DNA of 64,000 bases from CAMFTQ01 sp051881615 (GTDB lineage Bacteria; Bacillota; Clostridia; Oscillospirales; Acutalibacteraceae): the NCBI GenBank assembly GCA_051881615.1, contig JBJEQF010000024.1, positions 42,411 through 106,410 of the forward strand, written 5' to 3'. Both the position numbers and the translations under genes were made by a program. Numbering within the stretch: position 1 is the stretch's first letter; the number at the start of each line of letters is the position of its first letter. Below, in pieces: positions 34,570 through 41,711 of the stretch. The notes below the pieces were generated by a model. The model had not been told where the DNA came from. It saw only the letters and a list, made by a program, of their open reading frames with translations, and did no database searches.

Positions 34570-35280
34570 ATGGTGGAAAAAGAAAGGCGTGTCTTTGCCG
34601 GTTATTACAAGCGGTATGACGGCAAACACATCTGCGTTGTTACAACGGCAAAGGATTATGAAAGCCAAGAGGACACCGTCATTTTTTATTATGTTAATTA
34701 TTCGGGCAAGAACGATTATATAACAATGCCCTTGAAAGATTTTAATGTAAAGGTCAAGCATAACGGAAAGACGGTGCGGCTCTTTACTCGCCAAACGCAA
34801 ATACATACTCCCGATTGGGTATGGCTCAATTTACAGGATGACGGCTTTGAGGGTATCCGCCGCATACATAAACCAAAGGTGCATTACGATGATTATTTTG
34901 GTCGCAGTTATCGTACAAGCCGCACCTATTACGATTATGCGAAAGACCTCTGCAAAAATTATGTAGCGGATAGGGACAAGCACTTGCTTTGCAAAGAACG
35001 TAATCGGTACATCGGTATCTTCAAAGAAGATTATGCGGTTATGATTGAAGATCACCGATTTGTCAACGCTTGTTTGAAATCGGTGCTGAAAGAATATGCC
35101 GACTATTTCACCGAGCGTTACATAAACGGGGTGTCGGTAAGAAAGTACGCCGAGCTTCACGGACTCAATCGTGGTAGCGTGGAACACATTGAGCGTAAAA
35201 TGATAGACGCTCTCGCTTCTGAATTAAAGCAGCGTGATGAAGCCGACGGAAAATGTCGGCTATTAGATACAACTGAATAA
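34570..35280 (+). CDS. Transposon-associated regulator with sigma-70-region-4-like HTH
   Basis: The 236-residue protein has an N-terminal beta-rich segment resembling DUF1653-like domains (YKRYDGKHICVVTTAKDYES). The C-terminus, ERYINGVSVRKYAELHGLNR and GSVEHIERKMIDAL, looks like a sigma-region-4 helix-turn-helix. Such proteins are common in Clostridia integrative elements and are thought to regulate transfer or excision, but this one is not characterised. ATG 34570 has AAAGGTGG upstream; the open frame extends back to 34519. It is divergent from the cargo ATPase and ends just before the right inverted repeats. Confidence 0.7.
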   Translation: MVEKERRVFAGYYKRYDGKHICVVTTAKDYESQEDTVIFYYVNYSGKNDYITMPLKDFNVKVKHNGKTVRLFTRQTQIHTPDWVWLNLQDDGFEGIRRIHKPKVHYDDYFGRSYRTSRTYYDYAKDLCKNYVADRDKHLLCKERNRYIGIFKEDYAVMIEDHRFVNACLKSVLKEYADYFTERYINGVSVRKYAELHGLNRGSVEHIERKMIDALASELKQRDEADGKCRLLDTTE

Positions 35281-36098
35281 CGGCGGCAACGCAAATAGAC
35301 ACTTATCAATTTGGGTAGGTGTCTTTTTTTATGCTCTGTACGGCAAAGGGTTTTAGGGAATTACCCTAACGAGTACCGTTTTGGAGCCGCAGGAGTAAAA
35401 ACAGTCTGCTTGCTAAGACAACACAGATGTTTTAGCTGTAGGCAGTTTTACGAACGTGGATAATCAAACGGTCTGCTCGCTATGACAGTAAACTGTAGGC
35501 AGGCGAAGGTGTTTTGGGAACAAAACACGATGCTTTTTAGGAAAATTCCGCCGCCATTTTCCATTGACTTCCGAGAAAATTTTTCGGAAGTTTTTAAATT
35601 CCCTTTTCCGTTTTCGGAAAAAAGTCAGCAATTAAAAGTAAGGGGAGACGAAAAATATTCCTACCACTCAAAATAATTTCGCCAATTATTTATTAAAAAC
35701 TGTTTCTTTTTTTCTTCAAAACCGTGCGGTGGGTAAGTAAGAGTCGCAGAAATTTTTTGTGCAGATAGGGTGTCATTCGGAGGCAATTCCGAATATGTGA
35801 AAAAATCTTTGATTTATGGTTTCCGTTTGCCCTCTGCCATTCCAAATAAGTGAGAGGAGTTTTTCATTTCGGGTTAACTTTACCCCCCTCTTAAATTCGG
35901 AATATATGAAAAGATTTTTTGAATTTGGTTTTATTTTTGCCGTTGTCGGTGGCTACTCCTTAAGAGCATAAACCAATTATGACAGTTCTATGACACCTCA
36001 ATAATGTCAGTGGGAACAAGTGAAGGGGTAAATAAAAAATTTCAAAATGGGTGTCCAAAACGCACCCCTTTGTCCAAATAAGTGAAAGGAGTTTTACA
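35281..36098. other. Non-coding region with inverted repeats and iteron-like copies
   Basis: Over 800 bases without a supportable gene. It holds the right copies of the cargo-bounding repeats (35348-35373 and 35470-35482). Four imperfect copies of a TCCRAATANGTGARARG-like sequence lie near 35788, 35841, 35894 and 36073; two of them, 35841-35863 and 36073-36095, match at 22 of 23 bases. A 64-codon frame at 35482 has low-complexity Phe/Lys content and no ribosome site. The region ends at the ribosome site of the next gene. Confidence 0.55.
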
Positions 36099-36422
36099 AT
36101 GCCGAGATTATCAAAGAAAGCAAAACAAGAGTGGGCGTTCTTCATACACCCGATAACTCACCGTCGCACATACAACGAAATATGCCGCAGTTGTACCCAC
36201 GATTGCAAACAGAGTTTTCGGGCGAAGCTCATCGAGTGCCGCCGATATGAAAGCAAAAGGGCGGTAAATTATGCCCGTAAAAACGCACCCAATCGCAACA
36301 AAAAAACGGAGTGGCGGCAAGGTAGGGGAAAGATACTACCCGCCTTAGAAAAGCCGCTTACAGAGGATAAAAACGGCAAAAGCCGCACCATTTTAATACA
36401 AAAAACAGCACGAAGGGAGTGA
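36099..36422 (+). CDS. Basic hypothetical protein of integrative elements
   Basis: The 107-residue product begins MPRLSKKAKQEWAFFIHP and has CRSCTHDCK, a possible metal-binding cluster, in a highly basic context. The start at 36099 follows AAAGGAG. Proteins with this opening are frequent in Clostridia transposon-like elements, upstream of replication or recombination genes. Its function is not known; the composition suggests nucleic-acid binding. It ends seven bases before the RepA-like frame. Confidence 0.65.
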   Translation: MPRLSKKAKQEWAFFIHPITHRRTYNEICRSCTHDCKQSFRAKLIECRRYESKRAVNYARKNAPNRNKKTEWRQGRGKILPALEKPLTEDKNGKSRTILIQKTARRE

Positions 36423-36428
36423 GAACGG

Positions 36429-36785
36429 TTGAACGCAAAATTTAAGTGGTGGGAAGCAGAAACGTTTGCTTTTGTAAGAGTTCCGAAAGCGATTTTAACA
36501 CACCCGTCATACACGGGACTGTCGGCAAACGCCGCCCTGCTCTACGGAATACTGCTTGACCGTATGGGTTTATCAGCTAAAAACAAAGAACGGTTTACTG
36601 ACCGCTACGGCGATGTGTTCGTGTATTGCACCCTAAAGGATATATGCGAAACACTTTCCTGCGGACACGATAAAGCCACAAAAATGCTAAAGGAATTGGA
36701 AACATACGGACTCATCAGCCGCCTACAACAAGGCAAAGGCAGACCTGCCCGTATCTATGTTCACAAGTTCCTGACAGAGCCATAG
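36429..36785 (+). CDS. RepA-N-type replication initiator, truncated
   Basis: The 118-residue product, MNAKFKWWEAETFAFVRVPK..., is the N-terminal winged-helix DNA-binding domain of RepA_N-type initiators. NAALLYGILLDRM and CTLKDICETLSCGHDKATKML are its recognisable parts. Full-length initiators are usually longer (250 residues or more), so either only the DNA-binding module is kept or the rest was lost. The start is probably TTG at 36429. A small TGCGG-TTTTT-CCGCA hairpin (36788-36802) follows. It may allow limited replication of the circular form, or act as a regulator. Confidence 0.7.
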   Translation: MNAKFKWWEAETFAFVRVPKAILTHPSYTGLSANAALLYGILLDRMGLSAKNKERFTDRYGDVFVYCTLKDICETLSCGHDKATKMLKELETYGLISRLQQGKGRPARIYVHKFLTEP

Positions 36786-37030
36786 AGTGCGGTTTTTCCG
36801 CATTAATGACTGCGGCTTTTTAGCAAGAAACAATACTTAGGTTAATAACTTACCTACCGAGAAAAAGGAATATTATGTACTACTTTAATTAGAGAGTATA
36901 TATACCGAAGCGGTGAATTTGAAGCCGTCGCTTGAGGTTAGGCACAGCCTGTTCTTCTTCGGCTGGTAAAAAAACTGTATAGATGCAACGAAATCGAGGA
37001 AAAATATGGAATGAACGGAGGTATCGCTTA

Positions 37031-37279
37031 ATGATTTTGGAAGTCTATGAGAATAAGAAATTTGCGTGTTATTGGTTTACACGAGAAGATTTAGAGGACA
37101 AAGCGTTGTTGGAGTCCTTAATACCCGAACAAAAAGAATGGAACAAAAAAGGATATAGAGTGTGCGAATTTCATTCCGGCACGGGTGATATTGTGGATCT
37201 TACAAAAGAGTTATTGATCCACACGAAAGAGGTTGTTGCAGCCAAGAAAGCAAAGCAAGACCTAGTTGGAGATAGGTAA
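37031..37279 (+). CDS. Small conserved protein preceding the recombinase
   Basis: An 82-residue protein, MILEVYENKKFACYWFTRED and onward, starts behind GGAGGT at about 37018-37023. Similar short proteins precede large serine recombinases in many Firmicutes elements. The function is unknown; a role in control of recombination is a guess. I chose ATG 37031 over the earlier open frame because of the ribosome site. Confidence 0.6.
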   Translation: MILEVYENKKFACYWFTREDLEDKALLESLIPEQKEWNKKGYRVCEFHSGTGDIVDLTKELLIHTKEVVAAKKAKQDLVGDR

Positions 37280-37362
37280 TTATCTCTGCTATGGCAGAGT
37301 ATTTTTGTTCTGCCATAATTACATTAAATGACTTCCAAAATCAGTTATTTCCTCGAAAACTG

Positions 37363-37429
37363 TTGCAATTTGTAAAATGATATGTTACAATGTTGTTCGA
37401 AAATAATGTTGAATAATAGAACAACATTG
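37363..37429 (+). promoter_or_regulatory. Recombinase promoter with overlapping 11-bp inverted repeat
   Basis: TTGCAA at 37363-37368 and TACAAT at 37386-37391 are 17 bases apart. An 11-bp inverted repeat, CAATGTTGTTC (37388-37398) with GAACAACATTG (37419-37429), overlaps the -10 box and ends before the ribosome site of the recombinase gene. It could be an operator or a 5' leader hairpin that controls recombinase levels. Confidence 0.65.
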
Positions 37430-37443
37430 GAAGTGAGGCTGCT

Positions 37444-39669
37444 ATGTCAAAGAAGATTGCCGCATATATGCGTATCTCTGTTGACACCGAAAAGGACAGA
37501 GATAATACATCTATTGAAAACCAAAGAAGAATTATAAAGGCTTATATTAAACAGACCTTTCCCGATGCCGAAGTAGATTTTTACGAGGATCGTGACAAGA
37601 GTGGATATACCTTTGAACAAAGAGAAGATTATCAGCGTATGCGTCCCCTTTTAATGAACGGGCATTATGATATTCTTATGATTAAGGACTTTTCCCGTTT
37701 CTCTCGCCGTAACAGTAGAGGTCTTGTTGAACTCGAAGATTTGCGTGATGCAGGGGTGCGTATTATTTCCATAGGTGACGGTATCGACTACCCGACCTAT
37801 GATGATTGGAATAATATTCAAGTACGCTTTTTGCTCAATGAAATGCCCGTTACCGATGCTTCCAAAAAGGTAAAAAGGGTTGTTGAGAGCCGCCAAAATG
37901 ACGGTAATTGGATTTGTGCCGTACCTTATGGGTATTACTTTATAAACACCAAAGAGATGATTTTTGAGGTGGATGAAGCGGCGGCGGTTGTAGTCCGTGA
38001 AATCTTTGACCTATACATTAAAGGGTGGGGTTATAAGAAAATTGCTAACTACCTTACCGAGAAAAATATTCCTACACCTCGAATGGTGGAAAAGGAACGC
38101 AAAGAAGCAGAAGCTGCACAAAAGCAGAGCAAGGATGAGATAAAAATTAAGGCAAGTCCCGTATGGGCAATTCCGTCTATCAGCGGTATTTTGCAGAACG
38201 ATTTTTATATCGGTACTCTCCGTCAGCGTAAATATGCCCGTAAAAACATCAACGGTGCAGACAAAAAATTGGACGAAGAAGAACACAAGGTGTTTGAAAA
38301 TCACCACCCTGCGATTGTTGATGTGAAAACCTTTATGAAAGCACAACAGCAATTAAAATCAAGGACTAAATCGAATTATCGGGGTGTCAAAAAATACGAT
38401 ACCACCTATTCGGGTTTCCTTTTCTGCGGTGATTGTGATAGTCCTATGTTCTCTATGAGCCGTCCCGACTTATCACCCGCATACACCTGTGGTACATACC
38501 ACAAACGAGGATTAAAGGGGTGTACGTCACACCATATCCGCATTGATACGCTTGACGATTTGCTGAAAATCTATGTAAATCGTGTAATGAAACACTCGGA
38601 AAAAATGATTGCAGAACTCGAAAAAGCAATCAAAGACGAGCCGCAGATGATGAAAACCTCTGCTTCAACCATTGCAAAATTAGAGGTAGATTTAGCAAAG
38701 GCAAGGGAAAGCTACAAGGCTACTCAAAAGCAAAAAATCCGTGAATTGATGAAAGCAGACGGTGGTAATCGTGAAATCATAGAAGAAACCTATGAGGAAA
38801 TGGAAACCGAACTTTTGCAGAAAATTGACGGTCTTGAAAAGCAACTTGAAATGACGGTTGAACACCGTAATACACGGATAGAGGTAAACCGCATTGCAAA
38901 AACGGCGTTAGATATTTTCCGTGATTTTCTTGAAAAAGATAAACTTGATAAAGGCGATTTGAGTTTGATTATTGATAAAATTATCGTGCTTGAGGACAAA
39001 GACGAAGGCACGAATAAGATACAGATAAAACTCAAAGCCGATATACACTCACTACTTGAAAATGGTACTCTTACCGAAGAAGAGCTTGAAGAAGCAGGAT
39101 ACAGAGGTAAAGTCGTAAATTTTAAGTGGGACATCGAAAGTAACTTATCAGCCACAATAGTCCAAAAGGTGCGTAACCAAAAGGACAAGGCTTTCGGTGT
39201 CAATGTTATATGTGAGGGCGATCCGCTTGAGATTTTCACAGCGACTGACGGAGAGGTAATTTTCAAAAAATACTCGCCAGTCGGAGAAATGTCGGAATTT
39301 GCCGCACAGTATGCAGATGTTCTGTCACGCATAAGTCAGATGCCGACAATAATCTGCGACAGAGATCACGTTATAGCGGCAGCCGGTGTTCCCAAACGAG
39401 AATATCTTGAACGCAGGATTTCAAGTCTGCTTGAAAGCTATATGGACAGCAGAAGAAGCTTTGCCGCCACTTCGGAAACTATGCAGAGCCTTCAGCCTGT
39501 TGAGGGGATTGACAAAAGCGCATCTATTGTGTACCCGATAATTTCATCGGGCGATGTAACGGGAGCAGTCATAATGCTTGAATCTGACAGTATGAAAGTA
39601 CCGACTGATGCAGAAATAAAGCTTGCGCAATCTGCCGCCGCTTTTTTAGGAAAGCAGATGGAGGAATAA
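37444..39669 (+). CDS. Large serine recombinase fused in frame to the C-terminal part of SpoVT
   Basis: Residues 1-590 are a large serine recombinase. The nucleophile is Ser12 in YMRISVDTEKD; the resolvase domain is followed by a Recombinase domain, a zinc ribbon with FLFCGDCDSPMF and YTCGTYHKRGLKGCTSHH, and a long coiled coil (about 395-480). The GAG at 39214 is codon 591. From there the frame reads EGDPLEIFTATDGEVIFKKY and on to the end; this is the SpoVT C-terminal part with its GAF-like domain. The chimera of 741 residues exists only in the integrated state. In the circle the same frame would end HTSLTPYEKFCYAMIQFAER-CIGK, giving 619 residues. The chimera may still be active, or be modulated by the GAF domain. 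Confidence 0.93.
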   Translation: MSKKIAAYMRISVDTEKDRDNTSIENQRRIIKAYIKQTFPDAEVDFYEDRDKSGYTFEQREDYQRMRPLLMNGHYDILMIKDFSRFSRRNSRGLVELEDLRDAGVRIISIGDGIDYPTYDDWNNIQVRFLLNEMPVTDASKKVKRVVESRQNDGNWICAVPYGYYFINTKEMIFEVDEAAAVVVREIFDLYIKGWGYKKIANYLTEKNIPTPRMVEKERKEAEAAQKQSKDEIKIKASPVWAIPSISGILQNDFYIGTLRQRKYARKNINGADKKLDEEEHKVFENHHPAIVDVKTFMKAQQQLKSRTKSNYRGVKKYDTTYSGFLFCGDCDSPMFSMSRPDLSPAYTCGTYHKRGLKGCTSHHIRIDTLDDLLKIYVNRVMKHSEKMIAELEKAIKDEPQMMKTSASTIAKLEVDLAKARESYKATQKQKIRELMKADGGNREIIEETYEEMETELLQKIDGLEKQLEMTVEHRNTRIEVNRIAKTALDIFRDFLEKDKLDKGDLSLIIDKIIVLEDKDEGTNKIQIKLKADIHSLLENGTLTEEELEEAGYRGKVVNFKWDIESNLSATIVQKVRNQKDKAFGVNVICEGDPLEIFTATDGEVIFKKYSPVGEMSEFAAQYADVLSRISQMPTIICDRDHVIAAAGVPKREYLERRISSLLESYMDSRRSFAATSETMQSLQPVEGIDKSASIVYPIISSGDVTGAVIMLESDSMKVPTDAEIKLAQSAAAFLGKQMEE
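39222..39669 (+). pseudogene. spoVT: spoVT 3' part (SpoVT residues after codon 32)
   Basis: From the right junction the frame gives PLEIFTATDGEVIFKKYSPV, then a regulatory domain (VLSRISQMPTIICDRDHVIA, YPIISSGDVTGAVIMLES) to MEE and a stop. This is the remainder of a normal 180-residue SpoVT, whose first 34 codons lie at 26979-27080. It has no start of its own here and is expressed only as the tail of the recombinase. The codon phase matches the left part exactly, as needed for a scar-free rejoining. Confidence 0.92.
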
Positions 39670-39692
39670 AACTTAATTGCTTTAAAAAATAG

Positions 39693-39750
39693 ACGAGCAT
39701 ATTTGCAAATTAGCTTAGACAAAACGTTTCTGCAAATATGCTCGTATTTT
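39693..39750 (+). terminator. Terminator after spoVT
   Basis: A perfect 15-bp stem, 39693-39707 with 39731-39745 (ACGAGCATATTTGCA and complement), is followed by ATTTTTAT. It closes the original spoVT transcription unit and, now, the recombinase one. Confidence 0.85.
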
Positions 39751-39841
39751 TATATTCTGTCTGTATGAAATTATAAATTTCCGTAACAAATAAGAAACCG
39801 AGCCTTGCAGTAGGTGCAAAGCCCGGCGCATAAAGCTTATT

Positions 39842-40021
39842 TTATTTTGCGCAATCCTTACATACAAAGCTCTCGCAGTCTGTGCACTGCACAACTGTCG
39901 GGTTAGCCTCGTGTGTGCCTACTGTAATACTGTCGAGTGAGCAGTAGTTCATTGTTGCGTTGTGGTTAGCGCAGTTTGTTACTGTGCATTTAATGCTCTG
40001 ATTAGCGTATGACTTGTCCAT
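39842..40021 (-). CDS. DUF1540 domain protein
   Basis: A 59-residue Cys-rich protein begins MDKSYANQSIKCTVTNCANH. It has IKCTVTNCANHNATMNYCSL, then VQCTDCESFVC and a final CKDC, the DUF1540 pattern. Metal binding is likely and function unknown; such small proteins are common in sporulating Clostridia. AAAGGATGG precedes the ATG at 40021. The stop lies in a gene-free gap after the spoVT terminator, so it is probably monocistronic. Confidence 0.8.
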   Translation of the reverse strand: MDKSYANQSIKCTVTNCANHNATMNYCSLDSITVGTHEANPTVVQCTDCESFVCKDCAK

Positions 40022-40176
40022 TTTTTGCCATCCTTTGTTTTGTAATTTTCTGAACGTGCAATCCCTCGATTAACAATCGTTCTATGTTATTTTGTTCTTA
40101 TTAAAGTCTTTTATTCACTCACGCATTTTAAAAACTTTTATAAAATGTAATAGTAATAAAATCAGGGAGTGTTACT

Positions 40177-40518
40177 ATGGGCGGTTATATTTTGCTTGTC
40201 ATACTTATAACCCTGTCAATAATAGGTGTTTCAGAGGTTTGCAGGCGGATTATTTTTTCTATGACATCAGAAAAAGCGAGCGAAAATCAGCTGATTGTAA
40301 TACCTATTAAAGGGCATTGTGAAAATGCAGAACATATCTTAAGAACTGCGGCACAGAGGATGAAATGGATGGGCGGATACAGCGGACAGGAGATTATCTG
40401 CCTTGACTGTCAGATGGATGATGAAACAAGGAAAATCTGCGAGCTTGTCTGCTTTGACTATGACTTTATTAAAATTTATTCAAAGAAAGATTTTGAAAAA
40501 ATCATAGAAATGTATTAA
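40177..40518 (+). CDS. Hypothetical protein with one N-terminal membrane helix
   Basis: The 113-residue product has a hydrophobic helix at residues 3-30 (YILLVILITLSIIGVSEVCRR), followed by a cytosolic domain with IPIKGHCENAEHILRTAAQR and a DYDFIKIYSKKDFEK tail. I do not recognise the family. AGGGAGTG at 40164-40171 supports the start. It is transcribed toward the decayed rubrerythrin copies. Confidence 0.6.
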   Translation: MGGYILLVILITLSIIGVSEVCRRIIFSMTSEKASENQLIVIPIKGHCENAEHILRTAAQRMKWMGGYSGQEIICLDCQMDDETRKICELVCFDYDFIKIYSKKDFEKIIEMY

Positions 40519-40601
40519 AAAATAACACCCGAAAAAGGTTTTATCCTTCTTCGGGTGATTTTGTTGAGTACCTATAGAATGAAGATAATTCGAAACTAAG
40601 A

Positions 40602-40674
40602 TTAGCCGAAATATCTCTTCAAAAGACCTGCAAAGCCTGCGCCGTGTCTTGCCTCGTCCTTTGCCATTTCGTGC
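40602..40674 (-). pseudogene. Rubrerythrin 3'-end remnant, copy 1
   Basis: On the minus strand this decodes to EMAKDEARHGAGFAGLLKRY plus Phe-Gly and a stop. It matches the last residues of the intact rubrerythrin at 42965-43504 (EMARDEARHGAGFAGLLKRYF). The homology stops abruptly near 40674, where WYL-type sequence begins. It is a fragment left after replacement or deletion of a second rubrerythrin gene. Confidence 0.85.
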
Positions 40675-40967
40675 GTAAAATATAAATTTGCATAAGTGTA
40701 ATGCTTTTGTATCAACAGGATAACAAAACGGCTTCAATTCAGAATAATCTTTGTTTATATCTTTAATATCTCTGTAAATGGAACGCTTTTTCGCAAAAAT
40801 GCCGTAATCTTCAATCATAGCATTTGCAATAGCTTCACCGTCAAAGGTATGTTCTTCATCTGAATATTTTTCAAGAAATTTCAATACAAGATACGGCTTT
40901 AATTTTTGATTTGGCTTTTTACCTCTTGAAGTTCTTTGAATTCTTCTTTCTTGATTCTGTCAGCCAT
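40675..40967 (-). pseudogene. Degraded WYL-type regulator
   Basis: The gene starts at ATG 40967 (MADRIKKEEFKELQEVKSQI) and has an in-frame stop near 40900. A -1 shift in a run of five A (TCAAAAATTA) then opens a frame that reads LKPYLVLKFLEKYSDEEHTF and IFAKKRSIYRDIKDIN, the helix-turn-helix end of WYL-domain regulators. Adding one A restores a continuous frame. The C-terminal WYL region is gone; the frame runs into the rubrerythrin remnant. The XRE gene next door, transcribed in the same direction, is intact. Confidence 0.65.
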
Positions 40968-40979
40968 ATTAGCGCCTCG

Positions 40980-41306
40980 CTAAATTGAGTTTAAATAAAC
41001 AGAAAGAAGCTTCAAGGCTGTTTCTCTTTCTTTTGTTTTGCAGGAATTGAGTTGCTTAAATAGCTTTTCCTGTTCAATCATTAATGAATTATCATCATCA
41101 ATTAAAATCTGATTCGGAGTGATATTTAGTGCTTTACAAATGCCGACAAGTGTTTCCATACGCATATTTGTACTGCCTCTTTCAATGTCTGCATATGTTC
41201 TGTCAGAAATTTCAGCTAATTCGGCTACTTCTGCTTGGGTAAGTCCTTTTTGTTTTCTGAAAGTCAACAATTTATTTCCGATTATATGCACATCAGATAT
41301 AAGCAT
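40980..41306 (-). CDS. XRE-family transcriptional regulator
   Basis: A 108-residue regulator with the Cro/C1 helix-turn-helix QKGLTQAEVAELAEISDRTY, then ADIERGSTNMRMETLVGICK, and a helical tail that may mediate dimerisation. It is divergent from the small gene at 41429 and precedes the decayed WYL gene in one transcript, so it may control the island. No ligand domain is visible. Confidence 0.88.
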   Translation of the reverse strand: MLISDVHIIGNKLLTFRKQKGLTQAEVAELAEISDRTYADIERGSTNMRMETLVGICKALNITPNQILIDDDNSLMIEQEKLFKQLNSCKTKERETALKLLSVYLNSI

Positions 41307-41428
41307 AACTGTTCCTCCTAAATGCCTTTATATAAACATTTTACTTCCTATTTTGCTTGACATACAGGAAGAATAGTTGTATAATTTAGGAAGAATAATT
41401 CCTATTTTATACAAAAGGGGGGATAAAA

Positions 41429-41617
41429 ATGGCTCAACAATATTTATTGAATATTAAAAATGGTACTTTACATATATGTAATACTCATAGTTGTTATTTT
41501 TCTAAAAATATAAATCGAAGTGATACTAATCTAAAATTTTATAATGATGAAGATTCAGCTATAGCTGAAAATCAAAATTATATAAAGCGTTGTAAAAATT
41601 GTTTTAAAAATAGATAA
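41429..41617 (+). CDS. Small Cys/His protein
   Basis: A 62-residue protein, MAQQYLLNIKNGTLHICNTH..., with cysteines at CNTHSC and a closing KRCKNCFKNR (CxxC), which suggests zinc binding. It is divergent from the XRE gene and follows a GGGGGG-type ribosome region. Its family is not clear to me; small Cys-terminal proteins of this layout are found in Clostridia. Confidence 0.55.
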   Translation: MAQQYLLNIKNGTLHICNTHSCYFSKNINRSDTNLKFYNDEDSAIAENQNYIKRCKNCFKNR

Positions 41618-41711
41618 AACAAATATATACTTTTATTTTATCGGTAAGATGTATATTTAGAATTGAAAAAATAGCACTAAATATTAAAATTATTTTTTAG
41701 GGGGGTTCTTT

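Larger units (their letters stand above)
27066..39221. mobile_element. 12.1-kb serine-recombinase element inserted in spoVT
   Basis: The same 8 bases, GAGGGCGA, lie at the left (27066-27073) and right (39214-39221) junctions, giving a unit of 12,148 bp. Joining the outer sequences restores a continuous 180-codon spoVT. Joining the inner ones gives a continuous 619-codon recombinase gene. The element carries tnpV and a small partner, a large serine recombinase, a truncated RepA-like gene and cargo: an AAA/DUF4143 ATPase, two C5 methyltransferases, a PD-(D/E)XK nuclease and a DUF6119-like protein. No relaxase or conjugation gene is present, so it is probably not self-transmissible. Layout and recombinase type match Clostridia transposon-like integrative elements. 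Confidence 0.92.

Noticed and set aside
35482..35676. 64-codon frame rich in Phe, Lys and Ser
   Set aside because: It has no ribosome site, is AT-biased and overlaps the inverted repeat copy; probably chance.
40092..40310. 72-codon frame overlapping the start of the gene at 40177
   Set aside because: It is in another frame than the well-supported gene at 40177-40518 and has no ribosome site.
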